A stretch of DNA of 64,000 bases from assembly GCF_026262505.1 (NCBI RefSeq), contig NW_026529259.1, positions 1 through 64,000 of the forward strand. Direction: 5' to 3'. The translations under genes and the position numbers were made by a program. Below, piece after piece: positions 27,514-38,802 of the stretch (positions are counted from its first letter, which is position 1; each line of letters starts with the position of its first letter). This DNA is from Trichomonas vaginalis G3. Lineage: Eukaryota; Parabasalia; Trichomonadida; Trichomonadidae. The notes beneath the pieces were generated by a model. The model ran no database searches, was not told the origin of the DNA, and was given only the letters and a program-made list of their open reading frames with translations.

Positions 27514-28389
27514 TCAAGCTTGACTTTTTACAATTTGAACTTTGTTTGCGTAGATATGAATTCTGAAAGAAGTATGAGGGTCTTGTATGACTTTATACTT
27601 CTCCCAGAGTTCATGTCTGTCAAACTTACCTGCCATGGACTCTTTCATAAGTTCCATGAAATCGTCTTCGGACAATCCGGGGAAAAGTACAATGTCAGTA
27701 AGTATTCTCTTTACATCCTTACTTAAACTCTTGGCTGTCTGTACACAAATGACAACTGAGATGTTAAAGTGTCTGAGCTTCTTAAGAATTCGACACATAT
27801 CTTGTTCTCTATTCTTTAACAAAGGATGAGAAGCAAAGTCATCTAAGATAAGAAGACACCTATGAGGGTACGTTTTCCAATCGTAAGATTGCAATTTCTT
27901 CGAAATGTATTCTATCTCTTTCTGTTTGTTTCTGAAGTGTTTCTTCTCTAATATTCTCTGCATTTCCTCATTTGGGTCTTTAAACTTCGAATTTATATAC
28001 TCATTTATAGCATTATACTTCAAAACTCTTCTTTGGTACTTCTTTATCCAATCTAACAACTCAGTATCCTTTATACATACTAACTTAGACTTCTTTATAA
28101 TATCTTTGAACGAATTGACGGTTTGGTCAAATTGACCAGAAGTACTACAAATGACAACTAACTCATAGAATGGGTTCTTCTCATCTAGTTCTTGTTGTTG
28201 TGCAGCCATTTTAAGATAAGTGAAAGTCTTGCCCGACCCAGGTGGTGCAATTAGACCTGTTATACCATTCTGAGCAAATAAGAACTTGTCATGTATAGGT
28301 TTTATCTGAGCATTTTCTAACTTCCTCTTGTTCTTGTTTAAAACATTCTCAAATTTCTTGTCAATGTCAGCAAACTTTTTTTCTAACAT
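27514..28389 (-). CDS. Packaging ATPase (FtsK/HerA-A32 superfamily)
   Basis: 291 residues from ATG 28389 (MLEKKFADID). The frame extends further upstream, but that part would overlap the divergent gene at 28426, and the sequence before 28389 is an AT-rich promoter. Walker A APPGSGKTF (about residues 47-55), Walker B LLILDDFAS (about 178) and the VQTAKSL motif after it are as in the A32-like ATPases of Mavericks and large DNA viruses, which drive DNA into preformed capsids. Intact here and frameshifted in copy 1. Confidence 0.88.
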   Translation of the reverse strand: MLEKKFADIDKKFENVLNKNKRKLENAQIKPIHDKFLFAQNGITGLIAPPGSGKTFTYLKMAAQQQELDEKNPFYELVVICSTSGQFDQTVNSFKDIIKKSKLVCIKDTELLDWIKKYQRRVLKYNAINEYINSKFKDPNEEMQRILEKKHFRNKQKEIEYISKKLQSYDWKTYPHRCLLILDDFASHPLLKNREQDMCRILKKLRHFNISVVICVQTAKSLSKDVKRILTDIVLFPGLSEDDFMELMKESMAGKFDRHELWEKYKVIQDPHTSFRIHIYANKVQIVKSQA

Positions 28390-28425
28390 ATTTTTAGAAA
28401 AATTAAAATTTTTATCTTTTAGAAA
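28390..28425. promoter_or_regulatory. 36-bp divergent promoter region
   Basis: AT-only spacer between the ATPase ATG (minus) and ATG 28426 (plus), with TTTTTAGAAAAATT toward one gene and TTTTTATCTTTTAGAAA toward the other, again TTTTTA 10-15 nt before each start. Confidence 0.45.
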
Positions 28426-28878
28426 ATGTCTAGCGATTTCGCTATCTATATTCGAGACAAGCTTTTCGACAGCAAAACATCTGTCGACCATAAAATCTTA
28501 CATAGTGTAAACAAGAAAGGTGAATTTGTTCTAAAGTTCTGTTTCTGGGAATATGACAAGAACCATAAAACATTAAGCAGAGCAGTCTTAAAATTTGTCA
28601 ATGACAGACTTGTTGACAGAGATGACGCCGATTGGAAAGATGAAGTCCAACAAAAGTTCTTAGAATGCAAAGAAGACACATGCGCTGTTCTTGAAGATGA
28701 AATAGAAAACAGAATAGATGAGCTATTAAAGGACAAAGAACTTTTACATAAATATGGTTCGGAGAAATTTGACATAACTCCACCAGAAAAGAAGAAGAAA
28801 GAAAAGAAAGAAAAGAAAGTAGAAGAAGAGAAGAAAGAACCTGAACCAGTTCCAGAGAAAAAGAAATTTGACATGTAA
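28426..28878 (+). CDS. Unknown Maverick protein with Lys/Glu/Pro tail, 150 aa
   Basis: Intact. A globular N-terminal domain (MSSDFAIYIRDKLFDSKTSV...FVLKFCFWEYDKNHKTLSR) is followed by an acidic helix and a highly charged tail (EKKKKEKKEKKVEEEKKEPE) ending KKKFDM. Charged tails like this often bind nucleic acid or other virion proteins. Broken in copy 1. Function unknown. Confidence 0.7.
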   Translation: MSSDFAIYIRDKLFDSKTSVDHKILHSVNKKGEFVLKFCFWEYDKNHKTLSRAVLKFVNDRLVDRDDADWKDEVQQKFLECKEDTCAVLEDEIENRIDELLKDKELLHKYGSEKFDITPPEKKKKEKKEKKVEEEKKEPEPVPEKKKFDM

Positions 28879-28894
28879 AAATAAAATTTTATTT

Positions 28895-29314
28895 TTAGAA
28901 CATTTCTGGGTCAATGTCAATGTTCTCTTCCTCTTTAGGAGCAAACACTGGCTTAGACTCTAAAATCTTTTTACCCAATTTACCTTGAACTTCAACTATC
29001 TTAGACTCATAATATTCATAGTCGTCTGCTTTCTTTGGTTCATAAGGTATAACAAGTTTGTATGCTTTGCCTTCTTTAAGGTTTGAAAACCTTCTGTCAA
29101 AACTTTCTTTGACTGCTAACAAACCTTCTATGTCTAAGTCTTCAAATTTCGCACCATTTTTAGTCACAATAGCAAACTTAACTGGTTCGATGTTCCAAAC
29201 TTTGCTGAATGAAGACTTTTCAAAATGGTAGAAGTAAACATTCAAATATGTGAATGGGTCTAGTTCTTCTTTAAGTCCTGACATGTACTTATTTACTGAG
29301 ATGAATTTTGCCAT
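28895..29314 (-). CDS. Unknown Maverick protein, 139 aa
   Basis: Intact. MAKFISVNKYMSGLKEELDP at the start, then beta-rich with VWNIEPVKFAIVTKNG and YKLVIPYEPKKADDYEYYES, and an acidic C-terminus. No family recognised. Located between the tailed protein (convergent, 16 bp away) and the helicase. A role as a single-stranded DNA-binding protein is conceivable from context but not shown. Confidence 0.68.
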   Translation of the reverse strand: MAKFISVNKYMSGLKEELDPFTYLNVYFYHFEKSSFSKVWNIEPVKFAIVTKNGAKFEDLDIEGLLAVKESFDRRFSNLKEGKAYKLVIPYEPKKADDYEYYESKIVEVQGKLGKKILESKPVFAPKEEENIDIDPEMF

Positions 29315-29351
29315 CTTTTCTATCGGATAAAAAAATATTTTTTTTTAAAAT

Positions 29352-30583
29352 TTACTCAGAAAAATTTTTCTTTGTATATACACCATTCTGTACGTCTAAA
29401 AGACTTTTGACATTTGCCAAGAATGTTCGTTTAGACGCTGTCATATAACCATATTCTTGACAATATTGTTTATACGAATCGTACAATGACCTTTCATCTA
29501 AACACTCAAAGTCAGTTTCATCTATGAACAGTTCATATACACTCTTGTTTGCTTCTAACAATGTTTGTCTCTCTTCGGTATGTGGAATTTGTCTTGGATT
29601 GAACTTTGAAATATCTAATGTCATAAAATATGAGAACAAGTGGTTGTAAAAGTCAGATGTCAAAGTTTCTGCTAAGTCGTCAAATATTCTGTATCTTGCA
29701 TATGAGAATCTGACGTTCTGACACTACATATCTTCTGTCAGAACTTTCTAACTTCATCGGAACAGTATTGTTTGAAACCATAATGAAGTTTGCAACATTT
29801 CACAAACTCTTTGGTCTTTATACTTTCTTTCAACAACTCCAACTTTGTCTGTTATAAGACTCTTCAAAGCATCTGAGTTTAAAACTTTTGTTGTATCTAT
29901 ACTTTGAAGTTCATTCAAACTATAAGTTTCATATTCTCTATTGAGGAGTTAAACTTGCCACAGATGTTTTCTAAGTTTGTCATATTCGGGTTCGAATAGC
30001 CCTCTAACAGTTTGCACAAAATATCTGTAAAGAATGTGTTCTTACCTGTTCCTTGTTTTCCAATTATAATGAGAGCAGTTTCATTTTTAGCACTTGGATG
30101 TTGTAAGATGTTTGCAAACCAACATAAGATATACTCATAAACCTTTTCGTTTCCATTGCATATAATTTCTTTGACATGGTCTAACCAAGCTTCTATAATA
30201 TTTTCTTTCCATTCTACTTGTTCGTATTTATATCCAGTGAAGATAGAATAGAAGTTTGGAGAAGGTGTATAGAACTTTATACCTCGAACTGAAAAATCTT
30301 CTAACTTTGACAATAAGATATCCCAAGCATCTAACATCTTCATGCCAACTTGTACGACTTTTATTTTCTTAAGTTTCTGTCTACATTCTTGTTCTGAAAC
30401 TATTGTCGCTTTAGGTTTGTTAAAGACAACATCCCATTCTTTCATGACATAACATTCTGGGGCAAAGTCAACATAAATGACTAAACGTTTCAAATTCTCG
30501 ACTGCTTTGTTATAGTCTCTAAATGGACACATATTTCTGAATGCTTGGAAGTCATAAAAATCTGAAACATCTATTCTGTACAT
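29352..30583 (-). pseudogene. SF3-type helicase, frameshifted
   Basis: ATG 30583 opens 222 codons through Walker A (IIGKQGTGKNTFF). The frame breaks near 29915 just after IENMKLIV. The remaining helicase core is in several frames to 29664, and the C-terminal 103 codons (29352-29663) are open. At least three indels. The same gene in copy 1 is broken at other places. Compared with 50424-52733 it lacks the N-terminal primase domain. Role: unwinding of element DNA during replication. Confidence 0.83.
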
Positions 30584-30611
30584 TTTTATAAAAATAAAAA
30601 AAATATTTTTT

Positions 30612-31400
30612 TTATTCTTGACTTTGTTGTTGCATTTGTTGTTCTTGAGCTATTTGTTGTTGAAGTTGTTCTTGTAATACAATACTTTCACCAGTTGCAT
30701 CTTCCAATTCGAAACTTTCTGCCGTCATTGACAAATACATAGGACATAAAAGTTTTACAGGAACAAAGTTTGCGTCAACTAATGTCAACGTTATACTTGC
30801 CAAAGTGTTTGAGTTCACTAAGGTTGAAAATTCTGCATTCGAATGAACAATAGGCAAACCAGCAGAGAAAGTATTGTTTATACGCATAAGTATCTTTTGG
30901 TCATAATAGTTTCTGTCGACATTCGAATAACACTTTGAACCTAAGTTTGAAACAATATATAAGATTGGTGTGCTTAATGTCAATGGAATAGACATTCCTT
31001 GTATGGACACCTTTTCCTGTTATAGGAAAACTGTTGGTAGTAAAAACCAGAAATAAGTTTTGTATTATAGCTATATCGTTTATAGTAAACTCAGTCGGAC
31101 ATCCAAACATAATGAAACCTGCTCTAGTTGCAGCACATGTTACACCCGTACTTAAAGTATTAAATAAGTCAACAAAACCTGTTGGTGGTATATCTGAGTA
31201 AGTATCTCAAAGGAGTATTTTTTGCCATTCACAACAATAAAGTCTTCTGGTGTCAAAAGAGCAAAACAGGCTTTAGTCGTCATTGTGTTTAAGGTTAGTT
31301 TACAATATCGTCCTTGAGGACTTTGTAAGTTTGTTGTTATAGAATTATATGACTCAGGGTTTTTAGTCGTAATAGTATAAACCATTATATCTTCTGCCAT
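30612..31400 (-). pseudogene. Penton-like minor capsid candidate, frameshifted
   Basis: The first 65 codons from 31400 (MAEDIMVYTITTKNPESYNS) are open, a shift occurs near 31205, another near 31010, and the C-terminal 120 codons follow in frame, ending in a Gln-rich tail. Beta-rich throughout. See copy 1 (4126-4914) for the reasons behind the penton suggestion. Confidence 0.5.
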
Positions 31401-31410
31401 TTATATATAT

Positions 31411-31641
31411 TTAAAAGTTTTTCTGAAAGTGGAGAAGAACTTCATCTAAACTTTCACATGGCGTTTCTTGAAGTTCTCTGTCTAAGAAGTTCAAATATTT
31501 TTGTAAAGACATAGAACTTTCCTTTGTCTACACGAACAAACAAAACAGGGTTTTCATATCGTTCAAAAGTGTGTAAAGTCCTTTACATGAAATAAAGTCT
31601 ATATTATTTTTCTTCAAACATCTTTCAAGAAGTTTTGACAT
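31411..31641 (-). pseudogene. Small unknown protein (~76 aa), broken
   Basis: The N-terminal 30 codons from ATG 31641 (MSKLLERCLKKNNIDF) are intact, then a two-base loss near 31550 shifts the frame, and a further T-run difference near 31500 follows. Complementary in its damage to copy 1 (4925-5154). Confidence 0.65.
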
Positions 31642-31647
31642 TTTTAC

Positions 31648-32231
31648 TTAGCAAATAAATTTTAATGAAATGTTGTGGTCGTCAAATATTTTTATGACGT
31701 CTGGAAACTATACTTTAAGTTCAACGTTTCACCTCCTTTCATAACGTATATCTTGTCAATGACATTATATGAAACACCACAGCAACTAATGTCGGGTTCT
31801 ATTTCTTTGATGTTTATATCGTCTGCCTCTGTCAAAAGTTTCAATAGTTCTTTCAAAACTTCATGAGGTGCAATGGCATATGAGTTCACTTTTACAGGGT
31901 TGTGTTCGACCAAGTTTAACATTATACCTAAAGCTTGACAAATCTTCTCCTGAGTTTGAAGTTTGTCTTTAAGTTGTTGGTAGTCGTTTCGAATATCTGC
32001 AACAGAACTTAAGTCTCTGCTAACTTCAGGATATGTTGGTTTGTTCTTTTACAGGAAACAATTGCTATACCATCTTCGTCTTCGTATGGTTTCCCCACTT
32101 CAACATCTCTGTCTTTGACATTGACAAATAACACTTTGACTGTTTGTTTGAGTTGGTGAATTTAACTTCACATCTGCCACCGCCATTAAACCTTTTGAAA
32201 CACTCACGCTTCTATTTTTCGGAAATGACAT
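31648..32231 (-). pseudogene. Cys-rich (possible zinc-binding) protein, broken
   Basis: Counterpart of 5161-5743. The start (MSFPKNRSVSVSKG) is kept, but frameshifts near 32180, 32120, 32050 and 31705 interrupt it. The join that is broken in copy 1 (VNSYAI-APHEVLKELL) reads through here, proving that the two copy 1 pieces are one gene. Confidence 0.65.
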
Positions 32232-32249
32232 TTTACTTAGAATAAAAAG
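32232..32249. promoter_or_regulatory. 18-bp bidirectional promoter candidate
   Basis: TTTACTTAGAATAAAAAG, identical to 5744-5761, lies between divergent ATGs at 32231 and 32250. Confidence 0.5.
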
Positions 32250-32762
32250 ATGGACGTATTCGAGTATCTCTTCGAATTGAAGCAGAACAAAGTTTACACA
32301 CACAAACAATACAAATACATTGACAGAATAGTTCTTTATACAAACAATGGTAAATGTTATAGAATAGCAATATTTGCTGAACCTAAATATTTCCATAAAG
32401 CAAAGAAAGTTGGTATAACTGAAATGGTGAAAGTTCTTGAAGCAGACAAAAATATAACTTCAAAACTTACAGATATTTCTAAAGGTAAGTTTATCTTACA
32501 ATATTATGTCAAAACTGGCGTACTGTCAATATTTGACGGAGAGAAGTCAGTTCAAGAACAACTTACTGACCTGCTGCCAAATCTGCTCGATGGAAGCTGT
32601 CGTTATGCCAATCTGAGGAGCCCCAGCAGGTTTCATCGAACGAATCTTCAAAAGAGCATCTTCCGTGAAAAGTGCTATTGGTTTTGTAAACTTCTTTGCT
32701 CTCAGTTCATCTGGACCGTCTCTGTCACCAGTATATTGTATTTGAACTGTACCAACAGTTGA
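32250..32762 (+). CDS. Unknown Maverick protein, 170-codon frame
   Basis: Residues 1-110 match copy 1 (5762-6181). Beyond that the frame reads antisense to the capsid gene for about 200 bp (Cys/Ser/Phe-rich sequence), which is probably not the natural C-terminus. One base fewer near 32580 explains the difference from copy 1. Function unknown. Confidence 0.55.
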   Translation: MDVFEYLFELKQNKVYTHKQYKYIDRIVLYTNNGKCYRIAIFAEPKYFHKAKKVGITEMVKVLEADKNITSKLTDISKGKFILQYYVKTGVLSIFDGEKSVQEQLTDLLPNLLDGSCRYANLRSPSRFHRTNLQKSIFREKCYWFCKLLCSQFIWTVSVTSILYLNCTNS

Positions 32763-34166
32763 AATACCACCCATAAAGTCTTCTGAGTCAGCAAATGGAA
32801 TGCCAAGCCAAAAGTTTGAACGGTCTCCATTTGTATATTGAGTTTTTTGACCTCCTGTATGAGTCCATACTTTCACATATGGCATAATAGAATTTTGCAT
32901 TTCAGGGTTAATGGTTGTTGTGAAGTTGTTGTTAAAGTTCATAGCATCTAATGTCAAGTTGTATGACCTCATATCCTCAACTGTAGAATATTCTTCTCTT
33001 GGATAATATTTGCCATCTATGTTTATATGATATTTAATACCGGGGTTGTAGAAACAAGAATAGTCATTTATAGTTCGTCTGAACAGTACAAACATAGTAT
33101 CTGCATGTTTCATTGCCGTTGTTAAAGCAATATCTGTTCTTGCACCTGGGTCAGCACTTTGGTTTCCAACTTCACCTGCAAAGTCTTTGACAGATATTTG
33201 GTGTATAGGGAACATAAGTGGAACTGCAATATATTTGGCAGCTAAAGCATTTGAAATATCTGGGTCCAACATATAGACTGCAAGTCTGCTTTCTATTCTC
33301 TTGCATTCAAACTTTTCGCATGTGAACTTAACTGGGTCCCAAGCAGTTCCAGCAGCATTGAAATAATAGTTTACTTCATTGTTGAAGTTTGAGAAACCAA
33401 AGTCTAAGTCAACTTTGTCTTTGCAAAATTCGGCGAATGACGTTTGATTTGTTCCCTTTACGTCTGTAAGAGTGAATGGGTCTTGTGTTGGTGCAATGAC
33501 TAAGTATTTTTGCTTGGAGTAAGTTCGATAGAAATTTTTCCTGCCAGTTTGGCAAGTATCTTAAAAACCTGAAGATGAGGAAAGATGACAAAGGAACTCT
33601 AAGTTTCAGTTTTACTTTAGTGGCAGCAGTTCCATCTGAACCAGAAAGGTTAACATAAACTCCTGGAACGTTAGGGTCAAGTCTTCTTATTTTCTCAATA
33701 TTTGCATACTGGTCTGTTTGTTCTCTAGCTTGTGGTTGTACTGAGTTTCTCAAAGCGAACCATTCATAGTTTGCCCATGTTACTGTTTGAACTAAGTCAG
33801 AGTTAGAATATATCTTATATCCCATGAAAACTTCTGGAGCATATTGGTATCCGACATAGAAAATTCCATTGCAACTTTCTTGTCAGACAACTTGGCAGAA
33901 GGTTTTATTTCAATGTCTTGTTCCACGTATAAGAATGAGTTGTCAATAGAAATAATATGAAACCTGTCGCAAGCAATATCTACTGTTGTTGAAGAACCTT
34001 CTCCAAACTCACCTACGTTTCCATAAGAAACAGCAGTTGTATATTCGTAAGTTCCAGGAACTATTTCTGACCTTCTAATGGCATTGTCGCATTCGTTATA
34101 CCATTCGGAAACATTTCCGTTCATGGCATCCAAAACTGTTGGCGTTATATTCTGAGCGGCGTACAT
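32563..34166 (-). pseudogene. Major capsid protein (double jelly-roll type), frameshifted
   Basis: ATG 34166 (MYAAQNITPT) opens 124 codons. Shifts near 33830, 33545, 33490 and 33290 break the middle, and the C-terminal 241 codons (32547-33272) are nearly intact. About 530 residues overall, as expected for Maverick capsid proteins. The convergent gene at 32250 runs over its 3' end. A search or fold prediction of each open piece would confirm the double jelly roll. Confidence 0.7.
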
Positions 34167-34228
34167 TTCATATGGGTAAAAATATAGAATAGTTGGATTT
34201 ATTTGTCATAATTGTTTCGTACCAAGCT

Positions 34229-37200
34229 TTACTTTGTTCTACTCTTCTTCTTTGGTGTCGCTTTTGGTAACTTGCCCTCTGCTTCAAGTTGTTGCATCTT
34301 TGCCTCATGTTCACCTAGTATGTTGTAAATTTCCCATGTCCTTTTTGCCTTTGGGCTCTGGTCGCCCATCTCAGGTAACCTATATCCTAGAAAGATTTTG
34401 TCATAGTTTGTATTTGAGTCGTCGCTTATTGTTTGCATGACTCTTTCCTGAGTTTCCGGTTCAAGCTCTTCAAATATAGCTTGTCCATATGGAATAAGCT
34501 CGTTTCCAAATATATGTTTTTGTAGCCATTCTGGTTTTCTTTCCATGTTACCAATAATATCTTTTGTGAATGGGAAAGCTTTTACCCAATGTTTCAGTCT
34601 TGCGTCATTTATTTCTGTAGTTGGTTTTATTTTGTCAAGGAACATGTTTTTCAATACTAACATTTCATTTGGTACTGTCCATTTGAGTTTTCTTAAATAT
34701 TCATCCATTCTCGGTTCATTGTCTGCAAAGTAAGTTTTTATGACATTTTGCAAACTTTCGTTTGCAAGGTCATGTACAATAGGTTCTCTTCCTTCGCTCT
34801 CCCTAACTTTCTTTCTAAACTCTTCACCAAATATACCATCTCTATGGTTCTGTGTAGTTCTTTGAGATAAATGTTTTAGAACGTCAGGTGTTATATTTCC
34901 ATCAGCCATGTTCATTTCATACTGGTTCAAAATATCTGCATCTTTCATATCTTTCAATGGCATTAAAGCCGCGCTGAAAATACCAGCTATATCTGGTTCA
35001 CCATTCACTTCCATTGCGTCTACAACTTCTTGGAATTGTGGTTGTAAGTTTATGAACCACCTATCCGGATTAGCTTTATGACCCCATCTCATTGTAGTTC
35101 CATAGTCTGCAGAAACAAAAGTAGGTTTGTTTCCATATTGGTTAGGTTCTGAATGAACTTTAAACAATGTTTCATTTCTATATGTTTTGTTGAAATTTAA
35201 CCTTTTATTTTCACCGAGTTCAGCCAAAGATTGAACGTTATATGGTCGTAAGTAAAAAGGATTGTTGTATTTGCGTACATTTTTTTCAGTACTTCCATTC
35301 TATGCTGAATATTTTCATCTGATGTTGGAGTCTTTTGTATGTCGGCGAACATTTTCGATATTCTTCTACTATGTCAGCCGAATTTTTCTTAGACTCTTGG
35401 AAAGATTCCATATTCTCCGCATACTCTTGTTGAGGGTCAAGATTTTTCGGCTGTTCCAAATCTTCATCTAGTTCTGTGAAGTTAGTTTCCAAAGGAGGGA
35501 CTTGTTCGTTTCCTTCAGGCTCTTCTAGCTGTTGTTGCTGAACTATTTCTTCCATGTCTGGTTGTATCTGAACTTCTTCCTGTGGAGTTTCTTGTACCTC
35601 ATCTGCTGGCATTTCATATATTCCGAGACCGTTTTTAACAAGTTCCCTATCTAAGTCATCCGGACTCATAAACCTTTCTTCTTTCGTTCCGTCTCTATTT
35701 TTACGCGTTTCATGAAGAGAGTTGAATTATCATTTAGCTCTGACACCAAATATCTCGGAGTAAATTCATTCATGTCATTTGGATGATATGCTATTAAATC
35801 ATATCCCTTAGCGAGCTTGTATTTTCCAGGTTTGAAATTATATCCCATTTGGTGCTGAGCCATAAAGCTAAATAGGTTCGGGTCAGTATTTCCTTCCTTG
35901 AACTTTCTAATAGCTTCTTTATATCTGTCACTAAAGTCAAGAGTATCTGGGTAACCATAGTCTTCCTTAAGCATTTTTAAGAATTCTTGGTTTCCTTGTT
36001 CTCTACTTCTTTTATGTCCTTGCTCTGTTTGTGGTTGTTGTTGTGCAGGGTTTTGAACTGTTGGTTGTTGTGCAGTGTTTTGAACTGTTGGTTGCTGTGC
36101 AGTGTTTTGAACTGTTGGTTGTGGTGCAGTGTTTTGAACTGTTGGTTGTTGTGTTGGTTGTTGTGTTGGTTTTGGTGCATGCCTGTGTCTGTGTCCATGT
36201 GACGATGTAAATGTTTTAGGTAGTCCTGGTGCAGGTGCTTCTCTTGGAGGGTTTGGTGGTATATAAGTTCCATTAGCTAGTATATAAGTTCCACCAGCTG
36301 GTATATAAGTTCCACCAGCTGGCACATATGTTCCATCTGCAGCATAATGTCCTACCTGACTTTTCGTTCTTAAGAAAGCATTTACTAGGTCTGTTTTGGT
36401 CTGTTGTAACTCTTTTTCTTGACTTTCCACAACAGTTGCTCTAACGGCGTCATAGGCACTTTGAACTGCCTGTCTCGTTGCTGCATCTGTTATTTTCGTC
36501 ATATTTTGTGCTACTTCTCTTAACTCGTTGTCGAAACCTTCAGACTTCAGTTTCTTTCCAGATGAGAAGTCGTTCACTAGTTTCACCTTACTATGAAGAG
36601 CTTCGAAGGCGTTCTTAAAGTCAGCATTCATTAAAGCTTCATTTGAACTGTCTTCATCCGCTTGTATTTTTGTCCTTATTGACCCTATAAGTTGGGCTGC
36701 TTTAGCGTTGGCTTGGGCATCTAACCAGTCATTATTAGCTTTTATATATTCTGCGCTTTTCATTGCCTTTTGCATGGCTGCGTCGTTATTTTTACTTTCT
36801 TGTGCTAAGTTTTCATACTGTACGGTTTGGTTTTGCAACTGTAAAAGTTTTTCTGCCTTTACATTTGCTTCAACTTCTTTTTATACTCATCGCTATCCAT
36901 ATATGTCTTCAGGGCTTTTTGTTTTATTTCTTCATCTTTCAGTACTTTATATTGAGTAGTATGGTTTTTCAAATTTATAACATCTTGTTCCATTTTTGCT
37001 ACTTCTGCTGCTTTTTCTGACACTTTTTTCGCATATTCCTCTGTACTTAGTTCTTTCAGTTGTTCTTCTTTCTTCTTTTTCTCTACGTTTAACTCATTGA
37101 GTTTCTTTGTGTGTCTGTCATATTCTAGTTTCTTTTCGTTTTCGCTTATTTGTTTCTGTATGTCTATGTTTGACTTTTTGACATCTGTTATTTGATTTTT

Positions 37201-37476
37201 GAGTGAACTCAAATTCATTTGACTTTGAGGGTTATAAGCTGTTCCGTCTGCAGCTCCACCATAGCCTGCCATTTTCGCTAAAAGTGCCGCTCTTAAACCT
37301 CCACTCTGTGCACCAATAACTCGGTTTAAAAGCATAGGGTTGCTTGACATTTGTTGCAACATAGTGGGGTCATTCATCATTTGTTGTTGCAACTGTTGTT
37401 GTGGTGTCAGTTTTACTATTGGATGTTTCAATGCTCCCTTCCTCTTACGTATATTCTTACGTAGCTTACGTGGCAT
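34229..37476 (-). pseudogene. Large repeat-containing structural protein (~1,080 aa), frameshifted
   Basis: Open in four long pieces: 36859-37476, 35666-36838, 35286-35669 and 34229-35227. Breaks lie near 36880 (A-run), 35700 and 35280. The piece 35666-36838 reads through the repeat region into the C-terminal part, showing that the copy 1 fragments belong to one gene. Architecture is as in 7742-11031: basic N-terminus, coiled coil, GGTYIPA and QPTVQNTA repeats, acidic C-terminal domain ending KKSRTK. Likely virion protein by context only. Confidence 0.62.
36045..36160 (-). repeat. 27-bp coding tandem repeats (~4 units)
   Basis: GTTTTGAACTGTTGGTTG repeats every 27 bp, coding for QPTVQNTAP-like units. 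Fewer and less uniform than in copy 1 (9545-9735). Confidence 0.75.
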
Positions 37477-37717
37477 TTTAAGTGAAGTTAAAAAGCGGTT
37501 TTTGACAGATGTTTATATGACACTTTTGTTCAGCACAAAAAACTACTCGGTCAAAGTGTTGTCAGTTTTGTAAAATAACCGTCCTATCTCATTCTATAAG
37601 GGGAAAAGGCTTCTCAAAGTTTACTTCCTTGGAACGCCTGTAACTTTTCCTGTAGCGACGATAGACCCTTACTTGTCCGGACAAAGTTATACTATTTTGA
37701 GTGCTCTACAAAAAAGT

Positions 37718-37892
37718 CAACGGCGACGACTCTCAAAAACCGTTGTGTAAAAAGTTTTACCGTTGGACAAAAAAGTATATATAGAAAACAAAAAACGTTT
37801 ATAGTTCATTCAATATTTGAGATAAACCGTTTTTCCAACGGAGACTTTTCAATAAAATAAAAAATAGAGGGGGTTACCGTTGACGACAACGG
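37718..37892. promoter_or_regulatory. Cluster of six CAACGG/CCGTTG (Myb-type) sites
   Basis: CAACGG or its complement occurs at 37718, 37740, 37760, 37836, 37877 and 37887, six times in 175 bp directly upstream of the gene at 37946. YAACKG is the general Myb-binding consensus, and T. vaginalis has many Myb regulators. The pairs at 37877/37887 form a short inverted repeat. Copy 1 keeps only the first site before its deletion junction. Binding is inferred. Confidence 0.5.
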
Positions 37893-37932
37893 TTTATTTC
37901 AAATATTTAAATATCTGTCTTTTTTGGTCAGT

Positions 37933-37938
37933 TCATTT
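37933..37938 (+). promoter_or_regulatory. Host-type Inr TCATTT
   Basis: TCATTT with A+1 at 37935 gives an 11-nt leader to ATG 37946 and decides that start against the non-supported upstream frame. Confidence 0.5.
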
Positions 37939-37945
37939 TTATCTA

Positions 37946-38782
37946 ATGGAAGCCAACGCTGTTAACCACAATTCAAACATTAACAATTCTCAACCGCTAA
38001 CCAAAGCCAAAGCCCCACAACCTCCAAGAACCGGCACAGCGGTTAGAATAACCACCAAAAAGTCTAACAGCGAATTAAGAGAAATTCTTCAACAAATTTG
38101 CTCTAAATATCTCAAAGACGCCGAAGAAAACACACAACCAGACGCTACATACAATACTCAGTTCTGTGAAGTTCTGAACAAAGCAATTACTAGTTCAATT
38201 GAACTTACTAAGACAATTCCAAGTCCAATTGAGCTTAGCGATGTCTTAGTTCAGTATTTTCCAACATTTACTAAGCTTATAATGTTGAGAACTTTATACC
38301 AAGTTCGTCAAAATCTTCCTCGTAACATCCAACGGTCATTCGACAAGAAAATTGCCGAATTCCAAGTCTTTAGTTACGGATATGACGAAGATGAATACGT
38401 TGACGAGTTCGGAGACAACTGTACAAAATGGTTTGAATGTTATACGACAACACAATTTGAATTCGACTTTCTCGAATTCAACGCAGCAACCATTCATATC
38501 ATTGCTCTTTACCTTTCCGAACAACAACAAGACCTCGCAGATGGAGATGTTGTTACTGTCGTCATGAAAACTCCTGAACAATTCGGAAAAAAGAAGTCTC
38601 TAATTGCCAAATTCGTTCCAGGACATCAGCTTTTCCAACGCACAGAAGTCTTCTGTATTCCTGGAACTAAGTTCTTTGTCAGGAGCGAACTCAAAGAAAG
38701 ATATAATCTTATATACGAAAAAAAGAGATCTGACATTGTGTCAGATCTCAGTAAAAGTGACATTTACATGTCAAAAAAATAG
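37946..38782 (+). CDS. Unknown cargo protein, 278 aa
   Basis: Intact from ATG 37946 (MEANAVNHNSNINNSQPLTK). Disordered basic N-terminus (about 40 residues), then a helical domain (ELREILQQICSKYL ... LIMLRTLYQVRQNLP), an acidic stretch (YGYDEDEYVDEFGDN) and a beta-rich C-terminal part (CIPGTKFFVRSELKERYNL). Host-like promoter and codon use, unlike the adjacent structural gene. A perfect 11-bp hairpin lies in its last codons. No family recognised. Possibly an early or regulatory protein, from the Myb-site cluster. Confidence 0.62.
   Translation: MEANAVNHNSNINNSQPLTKAKAPQPPRTGTAVRITTKKSNSELREILQQICSKYLKDAEENTQPDATYNTQFCEVLNKAITSSIELTKTIPSPIELSDVLVQYFPTFTKLIMLRTLYQVRQNLPRNIQRSFDKKIAEFQVFSYGYDEDEYVDEFGDNCTKWFECYTTTQFEFDFLEFNAATIHIIALYLSEQQQDLADGDVVTVVMKTPEQFGKKKSLIAKFVPGHQLFQRTEVFCIPGTKFFVRSELKERYNLIYEKKRSDIVSDLSKSDIYMSKK
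38725..38749. repeat. Perfect hairpin in the 3' coding end
   Basis: GAGATCTGACA and TGTCAGATCTC flank a 3-nt loop. The element lies within the last 20 codons of the gene at 37946 and just before the large hairpin array. Confidence 0.8.
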
Positions 38783-38802
38783 AATGAGTTTAAGTAATTA
38801 AA

